Of a stretch of 64,000 bases of DNA, positions 54,630 to 63,886 are shown piece by piece. The position numbers and the translations under genes were made by a program. The first letter of the stretch is position 1, and every line of letters begins with the position of its first letter. Source of the stretch: Armatimonadota bacterium (GTDB lineage: Bacteria > Armatimonadota > Zipacnadia > Zipacnadales > JABUFB01); the NCBI GenBank assembly GCA_013314775.1, contig JABUFB010000009.1:310001-374000 (forward strand). The letters are read 5' to 3'. The notes beneath the pieces are model-generated. The model made no database searches. It was not told the origin of the DNA and was given only the letters and a program-made list of their open reading frames with translations.

Positions 54630-54644
54630 TATATTGTATACAGT
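54630..54644 (+). promoter_or_regulatory. Candidate GntR operator and -10 element touching the start codon
   Basis: TGTATACA (54635-54642) is a perfect palindrome of the kind bound by FCD-type GntR regulators. TATATT (54630-54635) overlaps it as a possible -10, with CTGGAC 16 bases upstream as a poor -35. The regulator ATG begins at 54645, two bases after the palindrome, and no ribosome site precedes it, so the message may be leaderless. Confidence 0.55.
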
Positions 54645-55319
54645 ATGCAAAGACCCGGTCAACCTATTCCACGCACATCCCTTGCACAACAGGTCGCGGA
54701 AGCTCTCTTCCAGCGTCTGGTGAACGGAGACCTGCAGCCCGGGGACCACCTGGGCGAGATCGAACTCGCAGAGGAGCTGCAGGTTAGTCGGACACCTGTC
54801 CGGGAAGCAATTCTCCACCTCGCAGCACTCGGCCTCCTGCAGAGGGACACTCATCGGGGCTCCCGGGTGGCGCAACCCTCCGTCCCGGAGCTTGTACAGG
54901 TGTACGAGGTGCGCGAGAGTCTCGAGGGGCTCGCAGCACGGCTTTTCGCGGAACGCGCCGGGCCCATACAGCGCCAGGAGCTGTTCCAGACCCGCCGCGA
55001 ACTAGAGCTTGCGCGTTCCAGGAAAGACGCCCTGGGAGTTCGAGTGCTGGACTTCAATCTGCATCGCCAGATCATTCGCGGTTGCGACAACAGGTACCTT
55101 GGCAGCGCGGGCTATGCGGAATCCCTCATGCTTCTGGCATATCTCGTGCGCGATAGAAGTCTAAGCATCTTGCCGGGTCTCGCGCCGCAACCCCATGATC
55201 CCCACGTTGCCTTGATGGCCGCCATAGAAGCCCACGACGGCGACGAGGCGGAAGCCGCAATGCGCGCCCACATCCGCGGCACCCGCATGATGCTCAGTGC
55301 AGTCATCGATGACCAATAG
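54645..55319 (+). CDS. GntR-family transcriptional regulator (FCD subfamily)
   Basis: A 224-residue regulator. The winged helix-turn-helix is at about residues 12-75 (LAQQVAEALFQRLVNGDLQPG, then LAEELQVSRTPVREAILHL). The all-helical FCD sensor follows (about 80-215), with Asp and His residues such as DFNLHRQIIRGCDN that usually bind a metal and a small carboxylate. It heads a same-strand series of sugar genes and diverges from the glutamate dehydrogenase gene; it may govern either or both, and its own start via the TGTATACA site. The start ATG is the only one in frame at the head of the domain. Confidence 0.93.
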   Translation: MQRPGQPIPRTSLAQQVAEALFQRLVNGDLQPGDHLGEIELAEELQVSRTPVREAILHLAALGLLQRDTHRGSRVAQPSVPELVQVYEVRESLEGLAARLFAERAGPIQRQELFQTRRELELARSRKDALGVRVLDFNLHRQIIRGCDNRYLGSAGYAESLMLLAYLVRDRSLSILPGLAPQPHDPHVALMAAIEAHDGDEAEAAMRAHIRGTRMMLSAVIDDQ

Positions 55320-55378
55320 CGGTCACACTGCCTACAATCCACTATATCCCCGCCCAATCGTCCGCGAGGTCACCCACC

Positions 55379-56515
55379 ATGCCCAAAGCCGAAATGACCG
55401 GAAAGGAACGTCTGATGACTGCCGTCCGACACGAGGAGCCCGACCGGGTGCCCATCTGCCCGCGCATCAACTGGGCGTGGCTGGATCCGGACAAGAGCCA
55501 CAGGCTCGAGGAGCTTTACGCGCCGGTCATCGACCCCATGGAGATCCTCACCGGCACCACCCCCAACTATATCATCACCTACCCCGAGCAGTACGATCTG
55601 CCCGACGTGCGTGTGGACACAACGCGATACCAGGAGGACGAATACCAGGTGGTGGAGCGGGTCTTTCACACGCCTGCCGGCAAGCTCTCGGACCGCACGA
55701 AAATCCCGCCATCAGGCCGGGAATATGGGATGTCGCCGAACCCGATCAAGACCGAGTATCTTGTGAAGAGCCGCGAGGACATTCCTGCGCTGCGGTACAT
55801 TCTGCCGGAGATCGAAGGCAACTACGACCATGCAGTGGCGCGAATGCGAGAACTCGGGGACCGCGGGGTGGTCATGGTCAATGTGTACAGTGAGCTCTGC
55901 CACCAGGCGGGCGATGTGCGGGACATGCAGGACATCATGATGGACTACTACCTCGATCGGCCGTTCTTCGATGAGCTGCTGGGACTGTTCCAGGAGCGCA
56001 CCATGGCCGAGACGAAAGCCGTCATGGAGGCCGGGGTGGAGTGGGTCTTCGCAAACTGCTACTACAACAGCATCTCGGCGGGATGGTCGCCGGCGATCTT
56101 CGAGGAGGTATTCGTACCGCACATCACCGCTCAGGTGGACCTCGTGCACAGCTACGGCGGATATGTGGACTACTATGACGATGGGCACCTGTCGAAGAGC
56201 ATGGGGCTTATCGCGGACTGCGGGGTGGATGTGCTGGAGACGTGTACCCCGCCACCCGTGTGCGATTTCGACCTGCAGGAGGCGAAGGCGACCATCGGGG
56301 AGAAGGTGACACTGAAGGGCTATGTGGACCTGCTCTACGTGGTGAAGCGGGGCACGCCGGAGTTGGTGGAGCAGACTGTGGCGCAAGCGATGGAGATTGC
56401 CAAGCCCGGAGGCGGGTTCATCATCGGCAGCAGCGACAGCTTCCGCGAGGGCACTCCGCCCGAGAATATACACGCATACTTCCAGAGTTGCCTGAAGTAT
56501 GGGGTGTATGACTAG
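55379..56515 (+). CDS. Uroporphyrinogen-decarboxylase-fold (methyltransferase-like) protein
   Basis: A 378-residue member of the UroD-like superfamily (opening MTGKERLMTAVRHEEPDRVP after six residues). The metal-site region reads YYDDGHL (Tyr266, Asp267, Asp268, Gly269, His270) rather than H-x-C-G, the most divergent of the four copies here. LKGYVDLLY and GGGFIIGSSDSF are the usual late barrel strands. It is 59 bases after the GntR gene and 14 bases before the heparinase-like gene, so it is probably part of that operon. Substrate unknown. Confidence 0.8.
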   Translation: MPKAEMTGKERLMTAVRHEEPDRVPICPRINWAWLDPDKSHRLEELYAPVIDPMEILTGTTPNYIITYPEQYDLPDVRVDTTRYQEDEYQVVERVFHTPAGKLSDRTKIPPSGREYGMSPNPIKTEYLVKSREDIPALRYILPEIEGNYDHAVARMRELGDRGVVMVNVYSELCHQAGDVRDMQDIMMDYYLDRPFFDELLGLFQERTMAETKAVMEAGVEWVFANCYYNSISAGWSPAIFEEVFVPHITAQVDLVHSYGGYVDYYDDGHLSKSMGLIADCGVDVLETCTPPPVCDFDLQEAKATIGEKVTLKGYVDLLYVVKRGTPELVEQTVAQAMEIAKPGGGFIIGSSDSFREGTPPENIHAYFQSCLKYGVYD

Positions 56516-56529
56516 CAGGAGAGTATTTG

Positions 56530-58449
56530 ATGAGCGATCCGAGCGTCACAGGCCTGCGAGTTGCGAGCAAAGCCGTTGCCGTACTGGTCTGGGCGGTGGT
56601 TTTCGTGCGGAGCGCATCACCGTCGGCGGCGCAGGACATCCTGCCCCAGGACTGGGGACCAATCTGGCAGGTGCAACTTCCCGACAAGGAGCGGCACCCG
56701 TCGCTCTTCTTTGACGAGAGCGATCGCACACGCATGCTGGAGCGCACCAAACAACGGCCCACGGACTACTGGTGGCGCAGTTTCGCGAGCGCCGGATATC
56801 GGAGCGCCGCTGCGATGCGCTGGTGGTTGCTGGGCGACGAAGCGGATGCGCAGAAAGCACGTGACGATCTCGTGGGCAAACCGATCTGGCGCGAGCCAGG
56901 CCACGGATACCTGGAGCCCAGTTCCCACCGGTTCGCGGACTACGTGCTGGCGTATGATATTCTGGCGAGTTGGCCCGGACTGAGCGATGAGGATGAGAAG
57001 CTGATCCGCGACAGGATCGCGGCCGAAGCAGACCACTATTACAGCGTGATGGACGGCGTGCCCGGGGGGTGCAACTACGGGAACCAGCGCACGCTGGCCG
57101 CGTCGGCTCTCGGATTGGCCGCGCTGGCATTGTGCGAATACCAGGACAGCCCCCGCGGGCCGCTGGCGTGGATGACCCGCGCCCTGTATCAGACCCGCCG
57201 CGAGGAGAACTGGTGGTTCTTCCGCCCTGGTGGGCATTTCGTGGAGGGTCTCGGATACACGGACTACATGGGCTGCCTGTTCGTGCCCTTCGTGATCGCG
57301 TACGAACGCGCCACAGGGAAGTATCTGTTCGAAGACCAGAGGCTGCGCGAATGGCTTACTTTCGCCGCTTACCAGACCACCGCACAGGGCGAGATGATCC
57401 CCTGGGGCACGTGCGAGACGGGTCGAGTCGTGCGTTTCTTCGCGCTGCTGTCCAATCAGCATTACGGCCGTGACCTTGCGCCCCTGTTCAACTGGGCATT
57501 CAACTGGCACACGGCCAGCCCCCACATATTCCACGTGCCATTGGCCCTTTCGGTCTGGGAGGAACACGTGCCGGGGGAGATGCCTCCCGCGTCCAGGGAT
57601 TTCGGCCCGTCCCAGACGGTCGTGCTACGCGACAATTGGGGACATGAGACAGTCAGCGTTTGGTTCGCCGGGAAGGATCCGACCTGGCCGCTGAAGTACC
57701 GGTACGGCACCTATAGCCAGGGCGACGCCGGTCACTTTGTTGTGGCCGGTTGGGACGAGATACTCGCGGCGGACTCCGGCTACGACCACTGGAAGAGCCA
57801 CGACTACTTCGGCTCGGAATTCCACAATGTACTGCTTATCGACGGCAAGGGCCCACAGCAGGACACGCCGGGCGAGATGTCGGCGATAGACACGGACGGT
57901 CCTGTGAAGCACGCCACGGTGACCGTATCGTACCAGGGCTGCACAATTCGCCGCACACTGGCCCTTGTGCGTGGGAGGTACGTTCTGGTGGTGGATCGAG
58001 TGCAGGCTGACGCGGAGCATGAGTATGCGTGGCAGGTGCGTTCCAGTTGCCCGCCCGATGCGGAGGGCTGTTCACAGTCTGAGCGCAGCGTGACCTGGCC
58101 GGGCCTGGATGCTTTGGAATGGCGCACGCTGAAGCCGGGCAGGACGCAGCTTACCACGGTGGCGCCGCCATTCGCGTCGCTGTCGGTGGAGAAGGGGCGC
58201 TGGATGCCCATTTCCAGCAGGCCGGAATTCACCAACCAGGTGGCTATCGCGCGTTGGAAAGCGGGTTCGACGACCTCACTTTTCGCCCTGATCCCCAATC
58301 TCCGTGATGCGGCGGACGTGTCGTGGGAGGCAGAAGATGACGGTCTCATCATCGCGGGACCAGGATGGACGGACCACGTGGGCGTCGTCAGCGATGTGCT
58401 TGCGATCCGGTCCGAAAGCGGCGATCTGAGGGAGGAGCTGGGTATATAG
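56530..58449 (+). CDS. Secreted heparinase II/III-like protein
   Basis: A 639-residue protein with signal peptide (about 1-33, SAAQ). The first half is an alpha-helical toroid (ERHPSLFFDESDRTRMLERT; then FADYVLAYDIL and GGCNYGNQRTLAASALGLAAL). The second half has the heparinase II/III beta domain: YRYGTYSQGDAGHFVVAGWDEI and EFHNVLLIDGKGP, where the His and Tyr are the family's presumed base and acid. I start at ATG 56530 after AGGAGAG; a TTG at 56527 is one codon upstream. Likely a lyase on acidic polysaccharide, shorter than the 44903 protein because it lacks the N-terminal sandwich. Confidence 0.83.
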   Translation: MSDPSVTGLRVASKAVAVLVWAVVFVRSASPSAAQDILPQDWGPIWQVQLPDKERHPSLFFDESDRTRMLERTKQRPTDYWWRSFASAGYRSAAAMRWWLLGDEADAQKARDDLVGKPIWREPGHGYLEPSSHRFADYVLAYDILASWPGLSDEDEKLIRDRIAAEADHYYSVMDGVPGGCNYGNQRTLAASALGLAALALCEYQDSPRGPLAWMTRALYQTRREENWWFFRPGGHFVEGLGYTDYMGCLFVPFVIAYERATGKYLFEDQRLREWLTFAAYQTTAQGEMIPWGTCETGRVVRFFALLSNQHYGRDLAPLFNWAFNWHTASPHIFHVPLALSVWEEHVPGEMPPASRDFGPSQTVVLRDNWGHETVSVWFAGKDPTWPLKYRYGTYSQGDAGHFVVAGWDEILAADSGYDHWKSHDYFGSEFHNVLLIDGKGPQQDTPGEMSAIDTDGPVKHATVTVSYQGCTIRRTLALVRGRYVLVVDRVQADAEHEYAWQVRSSCPPDAEGCSQSERSVTWPGLDALEWRTLKPGRTQLTTVAPPFASLSVEKGRWMPISSRPEFTNQVAIARWKAGSTTSLFALIPNLRDAADVSWEAEDDGLIIAGPGWTDHVGVVSDVLAIRSESGDLREELGI

Positions 58450-58490
58450 ATCGTCACACCGTGCGAGAATCCAAGGAAAGGTCTCTCACA

Positions 58491-59309
58491 ATGAGTATCC
58501 CCGCAGGCATCCGTATCCACGTCGTGTCGGCATGCCTGCTGCTGACTTCGACATCAATCGCGCCCGCTGACAACTGGTCCTGGGCGAAGTATGGCATTCC
58601 GGAGAGCGACCTCCCCACCTGTATCCCCCTCGAGCGCACCGACTGGGCCAGTGCGTACCACACTGTGATGCTCGCCCGGGAACCCAGAGAGAACGCGCGG
58701 GTGATCTTCCTGGGCGACTCCATCACCATGATGTGGAGGTCGCAGTCCGGTTACGAGGGTGGCACGCGCGTGTGGGATGAGTACTACGCGCCGTTGGGCG
58801 CTGCAAACCTGGGCATTTCGGGCGACCGAACCGAGCACATTCTCTGGCGAATCACCGCCGGCGGCGATCTCGACGGCTTGAGCCCGAAGGTGCTGGTACT
58901 GCTCATCGGCATCAATAACCTGCTGCAGGGGAGCACCCCGGAACATACCGCGGCGGGCATCACCACCATTGTCAACTACCTGCGGAACAAGCTGCCCGAG
59001 ACCAGGATACTTGTGCTCGGAATCTTCCCGTGCTGGGAGAAGCCGGACCACCCCATCCGCGAGAAGGTCCGCCAGACCAACGCGTTCATCAGCCGCCTCG
59101 CCGACCGGGAGCGGGTCTTCTATCTCGATTTCGGCCACCGTTTCGTGGAGCCCGACGGGACCATCAAGCGCGAGAAACTGCGGGACCTGCTGCACCTCTC
59201 CGAATACGGCTACCGCATCTGGGCCGAGGCCATGCAGGCGCACCTGATGGACCTGCTTGAGAACGAGGGCAAGGGCGACATGTGGGGCGCGCTACCCGAC
59301 AAGGAGTGA
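58491..59309 (+). CDS. Secreted SGNH/GDSL esterase
   Basis: A 272-residue SGNH hydrolase with signal peptide (about 1-26). Block I is FLGDSITMM (Ser77), block II NLGISGDRTE (Gly109), block III LIGINN (Asn142), block V RDLLHLSEYGY (Asp232, His235), so the tetrad is complete. It resembles the platelet-activating-factor acetylhydrolase-like group that removes acetyl groups from sugars. It probably deacetylates the polysaccharide handled by the neighbouring heparinase-like protein. The ATG at 58491 follows AAGGAAAGG; upstream in-frame sequence overlaps the preceding gene. Confidence 0.9.
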   Translation: MSIPAGIRIHVVSACLLLTSTSIAPADNWSWAKYGIPESDLPTCIPLERTDWASAYHTVMLAREPRENARVIFLGDSITMMWRSQSGYEGGTRVWDEYYAPLGAANLGISGDRTEHILWRITAGGDLDGLSPKVLVLLIGINNLLQGSTPEHTAAGITTIVNYLRNKLPETRILVLGIFPCWEKPDHPIREKVRQTNAFISRLADRERVFYLDFGHRFVEPDGTIKREKLRDLLHLSEYGYRIWAEAMQAHLMDLLENEGKGDMWGALPDKE

Positions 59310-59318
59310 CCGCAGGCA

Positions 59319-60923
59319 ATGGTGTGGTCAATGGCGATTGCTTCCGGGCTGCTGTTCCTCGCGGCCTGCGCCGGAGCGCAGGGACACGGGAACCCCATGC
59401 CCGTCGGTGTCGATGACGCCGGCGCGACACGGTGGATCGGAGACGACCCGGCAGCCCAGGATGCCTTCGAAAAGATCGGGTTCGACTTCCTCATGTACCA
59501 CTTCTGGGGCGAGGCGAAGATCGCGGACGTTGAGCGTATGGATCGCTGGGCATCCGAAGGCGGGCACCGCTACTTCCTCAACCACGAAAATGCCACCGCC
59601 GGGCGCGTCCCTGGTGACCCTGCTGTCTACCACAAGCCCGGCTGGTTCTTCCAGCCCTCGAGAGAGTACGTAGAGCGCTGCCTGCAGTCTCCGTACTTCA
59701 TGGGGTTTTGCTACGACGAGTGCGAGCACTGGATCTGCAACGGTGTGAACGTGACCGGTGGAGGAGAGTTCAAGCCCCATTTCCACGACGCCGAAGGCGA
59801 GACGCTGCAGGAGGCTTACCAGGGGAACCTGCGCAATATCGGGATACTCATGGATCGCGTCTTCCCTGGTTTCGCGGAACGTGCGAGGGAGCCCGGGAAG
59901 CTGCCCATTGTGAGTACCGAGAACGTCTTCCCGATCCTGCAACACCTCTTCGCCCGGGCCGGCATGGTGCAGATGCCCAAGCTGCTCAAGGAAACGATCA
60001 CGCCGGTGACGCTGGCGATGGCAATGGGTGCGGCGAAGCAGTACGGCGTTCAGCACTGGACATCGGTGGACCTGTGGGGCCCGGGCGGCTACCCGGGCCA
60101 TTCTCCGGAGGAACTGCGCTCGGCCCTGCTGATCGCCTACTGGACCGGCTCCGAAGCCACCTACATCGAGAACTTCAACTACCAGGGCAGTCTGTACTCG
60201 CCGGAGGGGGGCAGAGCGGTCCTCTCGCCATACGGAGAGGTCGCCCGGGAGTTCATCCGCGAGTACCTGCCGGCAAACCCGCGACGCCTGAGGTTCGAGC
60301 AGTTCGCGCCGGAGATCATCATCGTGCGGTTCCCTGATTCTGACTGGGGGCAGGAAAACCCCGGGCCGTGGATCAGGCGCAATCTCTACGGCGCCAGTAA
60401 CCTGGAGCCTGACGCCGATACCCGCTACTGGATCAAAGTCTGGCACGTGATCTCCCACGGCACGATTCCCCCGGTGGCGCTGAACTACAACACCCATCTC
60501 GGCATCCCGTACCGTGTGCTCTTCCCTGCGAACGACGTGGCGGTGTACGACCACCTGGCCGCTGATCCAGCGCTGTATCGGAGCGCGAGACTGGTGTTCC
60601 TGGTGGGCAAGCAGGTGAGCCCGGAGTGCCTCGCCACACTGCGCGCATTGAGCGAGAACGGCCTGACGGTGGTGTCCACGAGCAGGCTTGCACCGCCGGA
60701 GTTCGCGGGCCCAGGAGATGCTGGAGTCACGGCGCACGCGACGGGAACGGGGCGCTGGGTCGTGACCGACGACGTGACACTTCCGGCAGTGCGCGAGATC
60801 CTGCAGCCGTACCTGGGCAAGCCGGACGAGTTGCGGTACGTGTTCGGCGAGACAGAAGTTGTGTTCACCACACCTGACGACCCCACGCGGGTGCAGGTGT
60901 CAGTGCGGGAAGTGAAGGACTGA
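59319..60923 (+). CDS. Secreted TIM-barrel-like protein, unknown function
   Basis: A 534-residue protein with a signal peptide (about 1-21, AGAQ). I do not recognise a named family. Visible features are an aromatic-rich N-terminal part (GFDFLMYHFWG, YFMGFCYDECEHW), which fits a TIM-barrel with acidic strand ends (D-E-C-E), and a C-terminal half with a Rossmann-like strand set (ARLVFLVGKQVSPE; TVVSTSRLAPPE) as seen in trimerisation domains of GH42-like enzymes. The Glu in YDECEH and in YIENFN are catalytic candidates. It begins nine bases after the SGNH gene stop and ends 21 bases before the GxGYxYP gene. Possibly a new glycosidase family. Confidence 0.7.
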   Translation: MVWSMAIASGLLFLAACAGAQGHGNPMPVGVDDAGATRWIGDDPAAQDAFEKIGFDFLMYHFWGEAKIADVERMDRWASEGGHRYFLNHENATAGRVPGDPAVYHKPGWFFQPSREYVERCLQSPYFMGFCYDECEHWICNGVNVTGGGEFKPHFHDAEGETLQEAYQGNLRNIGILMDRVFPGFAERAREPGKLPIVSTENVFPILQHLFARAGMVQMPKLLKETITPVTLAMAMGAAKQYGVQHWTSVDLWGPGGYPGHSPEELRSALLIAYWTGSEATYIENFNYQGSLYSPEGGRAVLSPYGEVAREFIREYLPANPRRLRFEQFAPEIIIVRFPDSDWGQENPGPWIRRNLYGASNLEPDADTRYWIKVWHVISHGTIPPVALNYNTHLGIPYRVLFPANDVAVYDHLAADPALYRSARLVFLVGKQVSPECLATLRALSENGLTVVSTSRLAPPEFAGPGDAGVTAHATGTGRWVVTDDVTLPAVREILQPYLGKPDELRYVFGETEVVFTTPDDPTRVQVSVREVKD

Positions 60924-60944
60924 ACCCGGAAAGGCTGGGGCGCC

Positions 60945-63875
60945 ATGTTGTTCAGTCGACTGTTGCCCATCGCCGCCATTGCCGCCACTCTTGGGGGCGG
61001 AGAAGCACAGTACGTCACACCCGGAGTCTCTCCGGGAAGCTCTGTCGTCTTCGACGCCCGGCAGCTGGACTGGGATGAGCGCTGCACCGCGGAGGCCTTG
61101 CAGGGGCTTGTGAACCGGAGCGGCCCGCGGCTCTTCCTGCACGGGGGCGCGGCCTACGAACAGCGCTGGCTGGATATCTACGCCGAACGGGCGGGCCTGA
61201 AGTACGAGCGCCTGTCCGGACTGCGGAACCTGCTGGCCCGATTCGGCGGGGAGACAGGCGGGCTTGTGGTGTACGACCCGACGCAAGACGCGAGCCGTTA
61301 CGTGGCCATCACTCTCGCGGGCGTGGAAGGGCTGATCCCGGTGTCCACGACGGTGCTGGAGGGCCGGTCGCCGGGGATGAGGCCAACCGGTGAATGGGGC
61401 GGCGCTGATTTCGTGCTCCAGAGTCCTGCCGAACTCCAGTCGTGGCGCAGAGCCGCAAACCCGGTGCTGTCCGTGGAATCCGGGAAAGGGTTGTGGGTGC
61501 AGGAAGGCAACCCCACAGCCGCCAGCCCCTGGAGCTTCATCTCAATTGGGCCGGTGCTGGTGGACCTGGATCGGTACCCGTTTCTCGAAGCCGATGTGGC
61601 CGAGCTCCAGGGCGAGGGCGCGGGCTGGCAGATCAAGCTCACCTGGGACCGCGATGGGAGTGGGCATGTGAGCGGCGGCGAGGATGACCTGTGCCTACCC
61701 CTGAGACGTGAGCCGGGTCTTGTCAGGTGGAACATCAACGAACTGACCGGTCTGCGCGGGAAGCACGCCTTCGCACTGGTGCAGTTGCATGTGCTCGGAG
61801 AAGGGGCGAAGGTGCTCTGGCGACGGGTGCGGTTCGTGTCGCAGAATGGGCAGTCCGCAGATGAGCTTCCTGCCCAGCCCTTGGATACCGCGAAGTTGCC
61901 TGTCAAACATGACCTGCGCGGACAGTTCACGGACACCATCAGCGCGTACGAATGGGCGCTGCGCGAACTGATGCCGAAGTGCAGCCGCAGACTGGCACAC
62001 ACCGTGAACGGCGGGCAGGTCGACGGGATCAACGTGGGCGTCTGCGGGCCGATGTCCGGGTTCGACTGGCAGACCCAGAACCGGGGCTTCGTGTTCAACC
62101 TCGGATGCACCGCGGAGAAGCGGGTCAGCTATGGGACCGTGTGCGGCGGAAGCCCGGAGCAGGCCGCAATGTACGAGCGCATCCTTGACGCCCTGGAGAC
62201 TCCTGCGCAGATCAACGGCTATGGTGACCCCGAGGGCGAATGGTGCCAGCTTCTCAGCCGGCACGGCCACTACTCCTTCCACGCATTCACAAACTGGAGT
62301 TTTCACAACAAGGTCCCCTGCGCGCGGAGTCGATTTGAGCAACGGGCCAACTTCGTGCCCGAGACCACGGAGCCGGAGACCGAACGCTTCTACGTCTGCT
62401 TCATGACCAGCGAGGGCGACACCATGAAGGGGCCGATCCCCTTCTTCTATGACAGCTGGTTCGACCAGGCACGCGGGAAGGTGCCGGTGAACTGGGGCAT
62501 CAACCCGCTCATGGCTGAGCTTTTCCCGGCCATGCTGGACTACTACTATGATACCGCGACGCCGGAGGATTACTTTTTCGTGGGCTGCTCCGGCGCGGGG
62601 TACTGCTACCCTGACGACATGAAGGACCTGGACCGGTTTGCCCGGCACACGGCGGAGGCCTGTGCCAATGCCGGAACCCCGGTCATTGACCTGTGGGGAG
62701 CTTCGCGGCCTGACGTGCAGGAAAAGTACGCGACGATCACGCGGCCTCTGGGCATGACGGTGAACTGCGCCCCCGCCCGGCTAAAGCTGCTCTCCGACGG
62801 CACGCCGGTGGCCTACCATGAGCTTGCCTACTGGCAGACCGACGGGCTGGATGGGGCTCCCTGGTCCCGCGTCTTCGCCACCGAAGATGGGCGCCGGAAG
62901 GGCGTTGAACGGATCGTGACGAGGATCGAGGACATCGCGGCCCGGCACCAGCCGCCCTTCGTGATCCTGGTCTACGGCGACCTGCACTCGTACCCACAGC
63001 ACGCAACGCTGTACAAGGACATTGCCGACGCGCTGGACCCGCGGCGCTTCAAGCCCGCGCGACTCGATGAGGCGATGGCAGGAATCCGCAAATGGGCCTA
63101 TGGTCGCGTGGTGATGGGCTCCGAAGGCATCAACGAGCGGCTGTCGTGGGCGGCGCTGGAAGGCGTGCCGACACGCATCCCATTGACACTGAGCAGTGGG
63201 TGCCAGGAGCCCACTGTAGCGATGATACAGGTGCGCGCCGGGGCCACTAAGTGCTCGGCCCGAGTGCCACTGGAGGCCCGACAGACGCGGCAGGTGGAGG
63301 ACCTCGTGCTAGCAGTGGCCAGAGGCGAAAAGGCCGACACGGCGCGCGTTACCCTTCGTGCGGCCGGACGGACCCAGCGCTCCCGTGCGGCCCTGTGTGT
63401 GGTGCCGTGCGTTGCTGATATCGACCGCGCGACCTTCGCCGCCTGCTGGAGCGCCACCGCGCTGAACCGGTCCATGGGGGGTGCTGTCAGCGACCCCGCG
63501 GCGCTCTGGGGCAGGGCCTGGGGCTCTCCGGAGCTTCCCGCGAAGCCAGGCTGCATGATCTACGGGCCCTATGCTCCGATGCCGGCGGGGCGCTACCTGG
63601 TGGCCTTCCGGGTGATGCTGTCGAAAAGCGCGACCACCGACCCGGATGTGCATCTGGCAACGCTGGACGTCCACGCGGGTGGGTATGGCGGCATCGCGAA
63701 GGTCTGCGGGCAGGCGGATCTCCGCCGCCGAGACTTCGCGGAAGCTGGCGCATGGCAGTGGTTCACGGTGCAGACCGATTGGCCGGGATTGCCGAGCCTC
63801 ATGGAAACCCGGGTCACCTGGCATGCCCGGGCGCCGATCGTTGTCGACCGCGTCGCGGTTTTCCGGTTGGACTGA
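60945..63875 (+). CDS. Secreted GxGYxYP-family putative glycoside hydrolase
   Basis: A 976-residue protein with a signal peptide (about 1-22). The family-naming motif is intact as G-A-G-Y-C-Y-P at residues 550-556, following FVGCS, and SEGDTMKGPIPFF (about 486) is the conserved metal/acidic segment nearby. Family members are found with glycan-degrading genes in Bacteroidetes and Planctomycetes but have no assigned reaction. The N-terminal 320 residues are unrelated in feel, with a sandwich-like part that includes DADxD-like DRDGSGHVSGGEDD. The C-terminal 200 residues are beta-rich. It ends the same-strand series that begins at the GntR gene. Confidence 0.85.
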   Translation: MLFSRLLPIAAIAATLGGGEAQYVTPGVSPGSSVVFDARQLDWDERCTAEALQGLVNRSGPRLFLHGGAAYEQRWLDIYAERAGLKYERLSGLRNLLARFGGETGGLVVYDPTQDASRYVAITLAGVEGLIPVSTTVLEGRSPGMRPTGEWGGADFVLQSPAELQSWRRAANPVLSVESGKGLWVQEGNPTAASPWSFISIGPVLVDLDRYPFLEADVAELQGEGAGWQIKLTWDRDGSGHVSGGEDDLCLPLRREPGLVRWNINELTGLRGKHAFALVQLHVLGEGAKVLWRRVRFVSQNGQSADELPAQPLDTAKLPVKHDLRGQFTDTISAYEWALRELMPKCSRRLAHTVNGGQVDGINVGVCGPMSGFDWQTQNRGFVFNLGCTAEKRVSYGTVCGGSPEQAAMYERILDALETPAQINGYGDPEGEWCQLLSRHGHYSFHAFTNWSFHNKVPCARSRFEQRANFVPETTEPETERFYVCFMTSEGDTMKGPIPFFYDSWFDQARGKVPVNWGINPLMAELFPAMLDYYYDTATPEDYFFVGCSGAGYCYPDDMKDLDRFARHTAEACANAGTPVIDLWGASRPDVQEKYATITRPLGMTVNCAPARLKLLSDGTPVAYHELAYWQTDGLDGAPWSRVFATEDGRRKGVERIVTRIEDIAARHQPPFVILVYGDLHSYPQHATLYKDIADALDPRRFKPARLDEAMAGIRKWAYGRVVMGSEGINERLSWAALEGVPTRIPLTLSSGCQEPTVAMIQVRAGATKCSARVPLEARQTRQVEDLVLAVARGEKADTARVTLRAAGRTQRSRAALCVVPCVADIDRATFAACWSATALNRSMGGAVSDPAALWGRAWGSPELPAKPGCMIYGPYAPMPAGRYLVAFRVMLSKSATTDPDVHLATLDVHAGGYGGIAKVCGQADLRRRDFAEAGAWQWFTVQTDWPGLPSLMETRVTWHARAPIVVDRVAVFRLD

Positions 63876-63886
63876 CAGCCGGGCCA

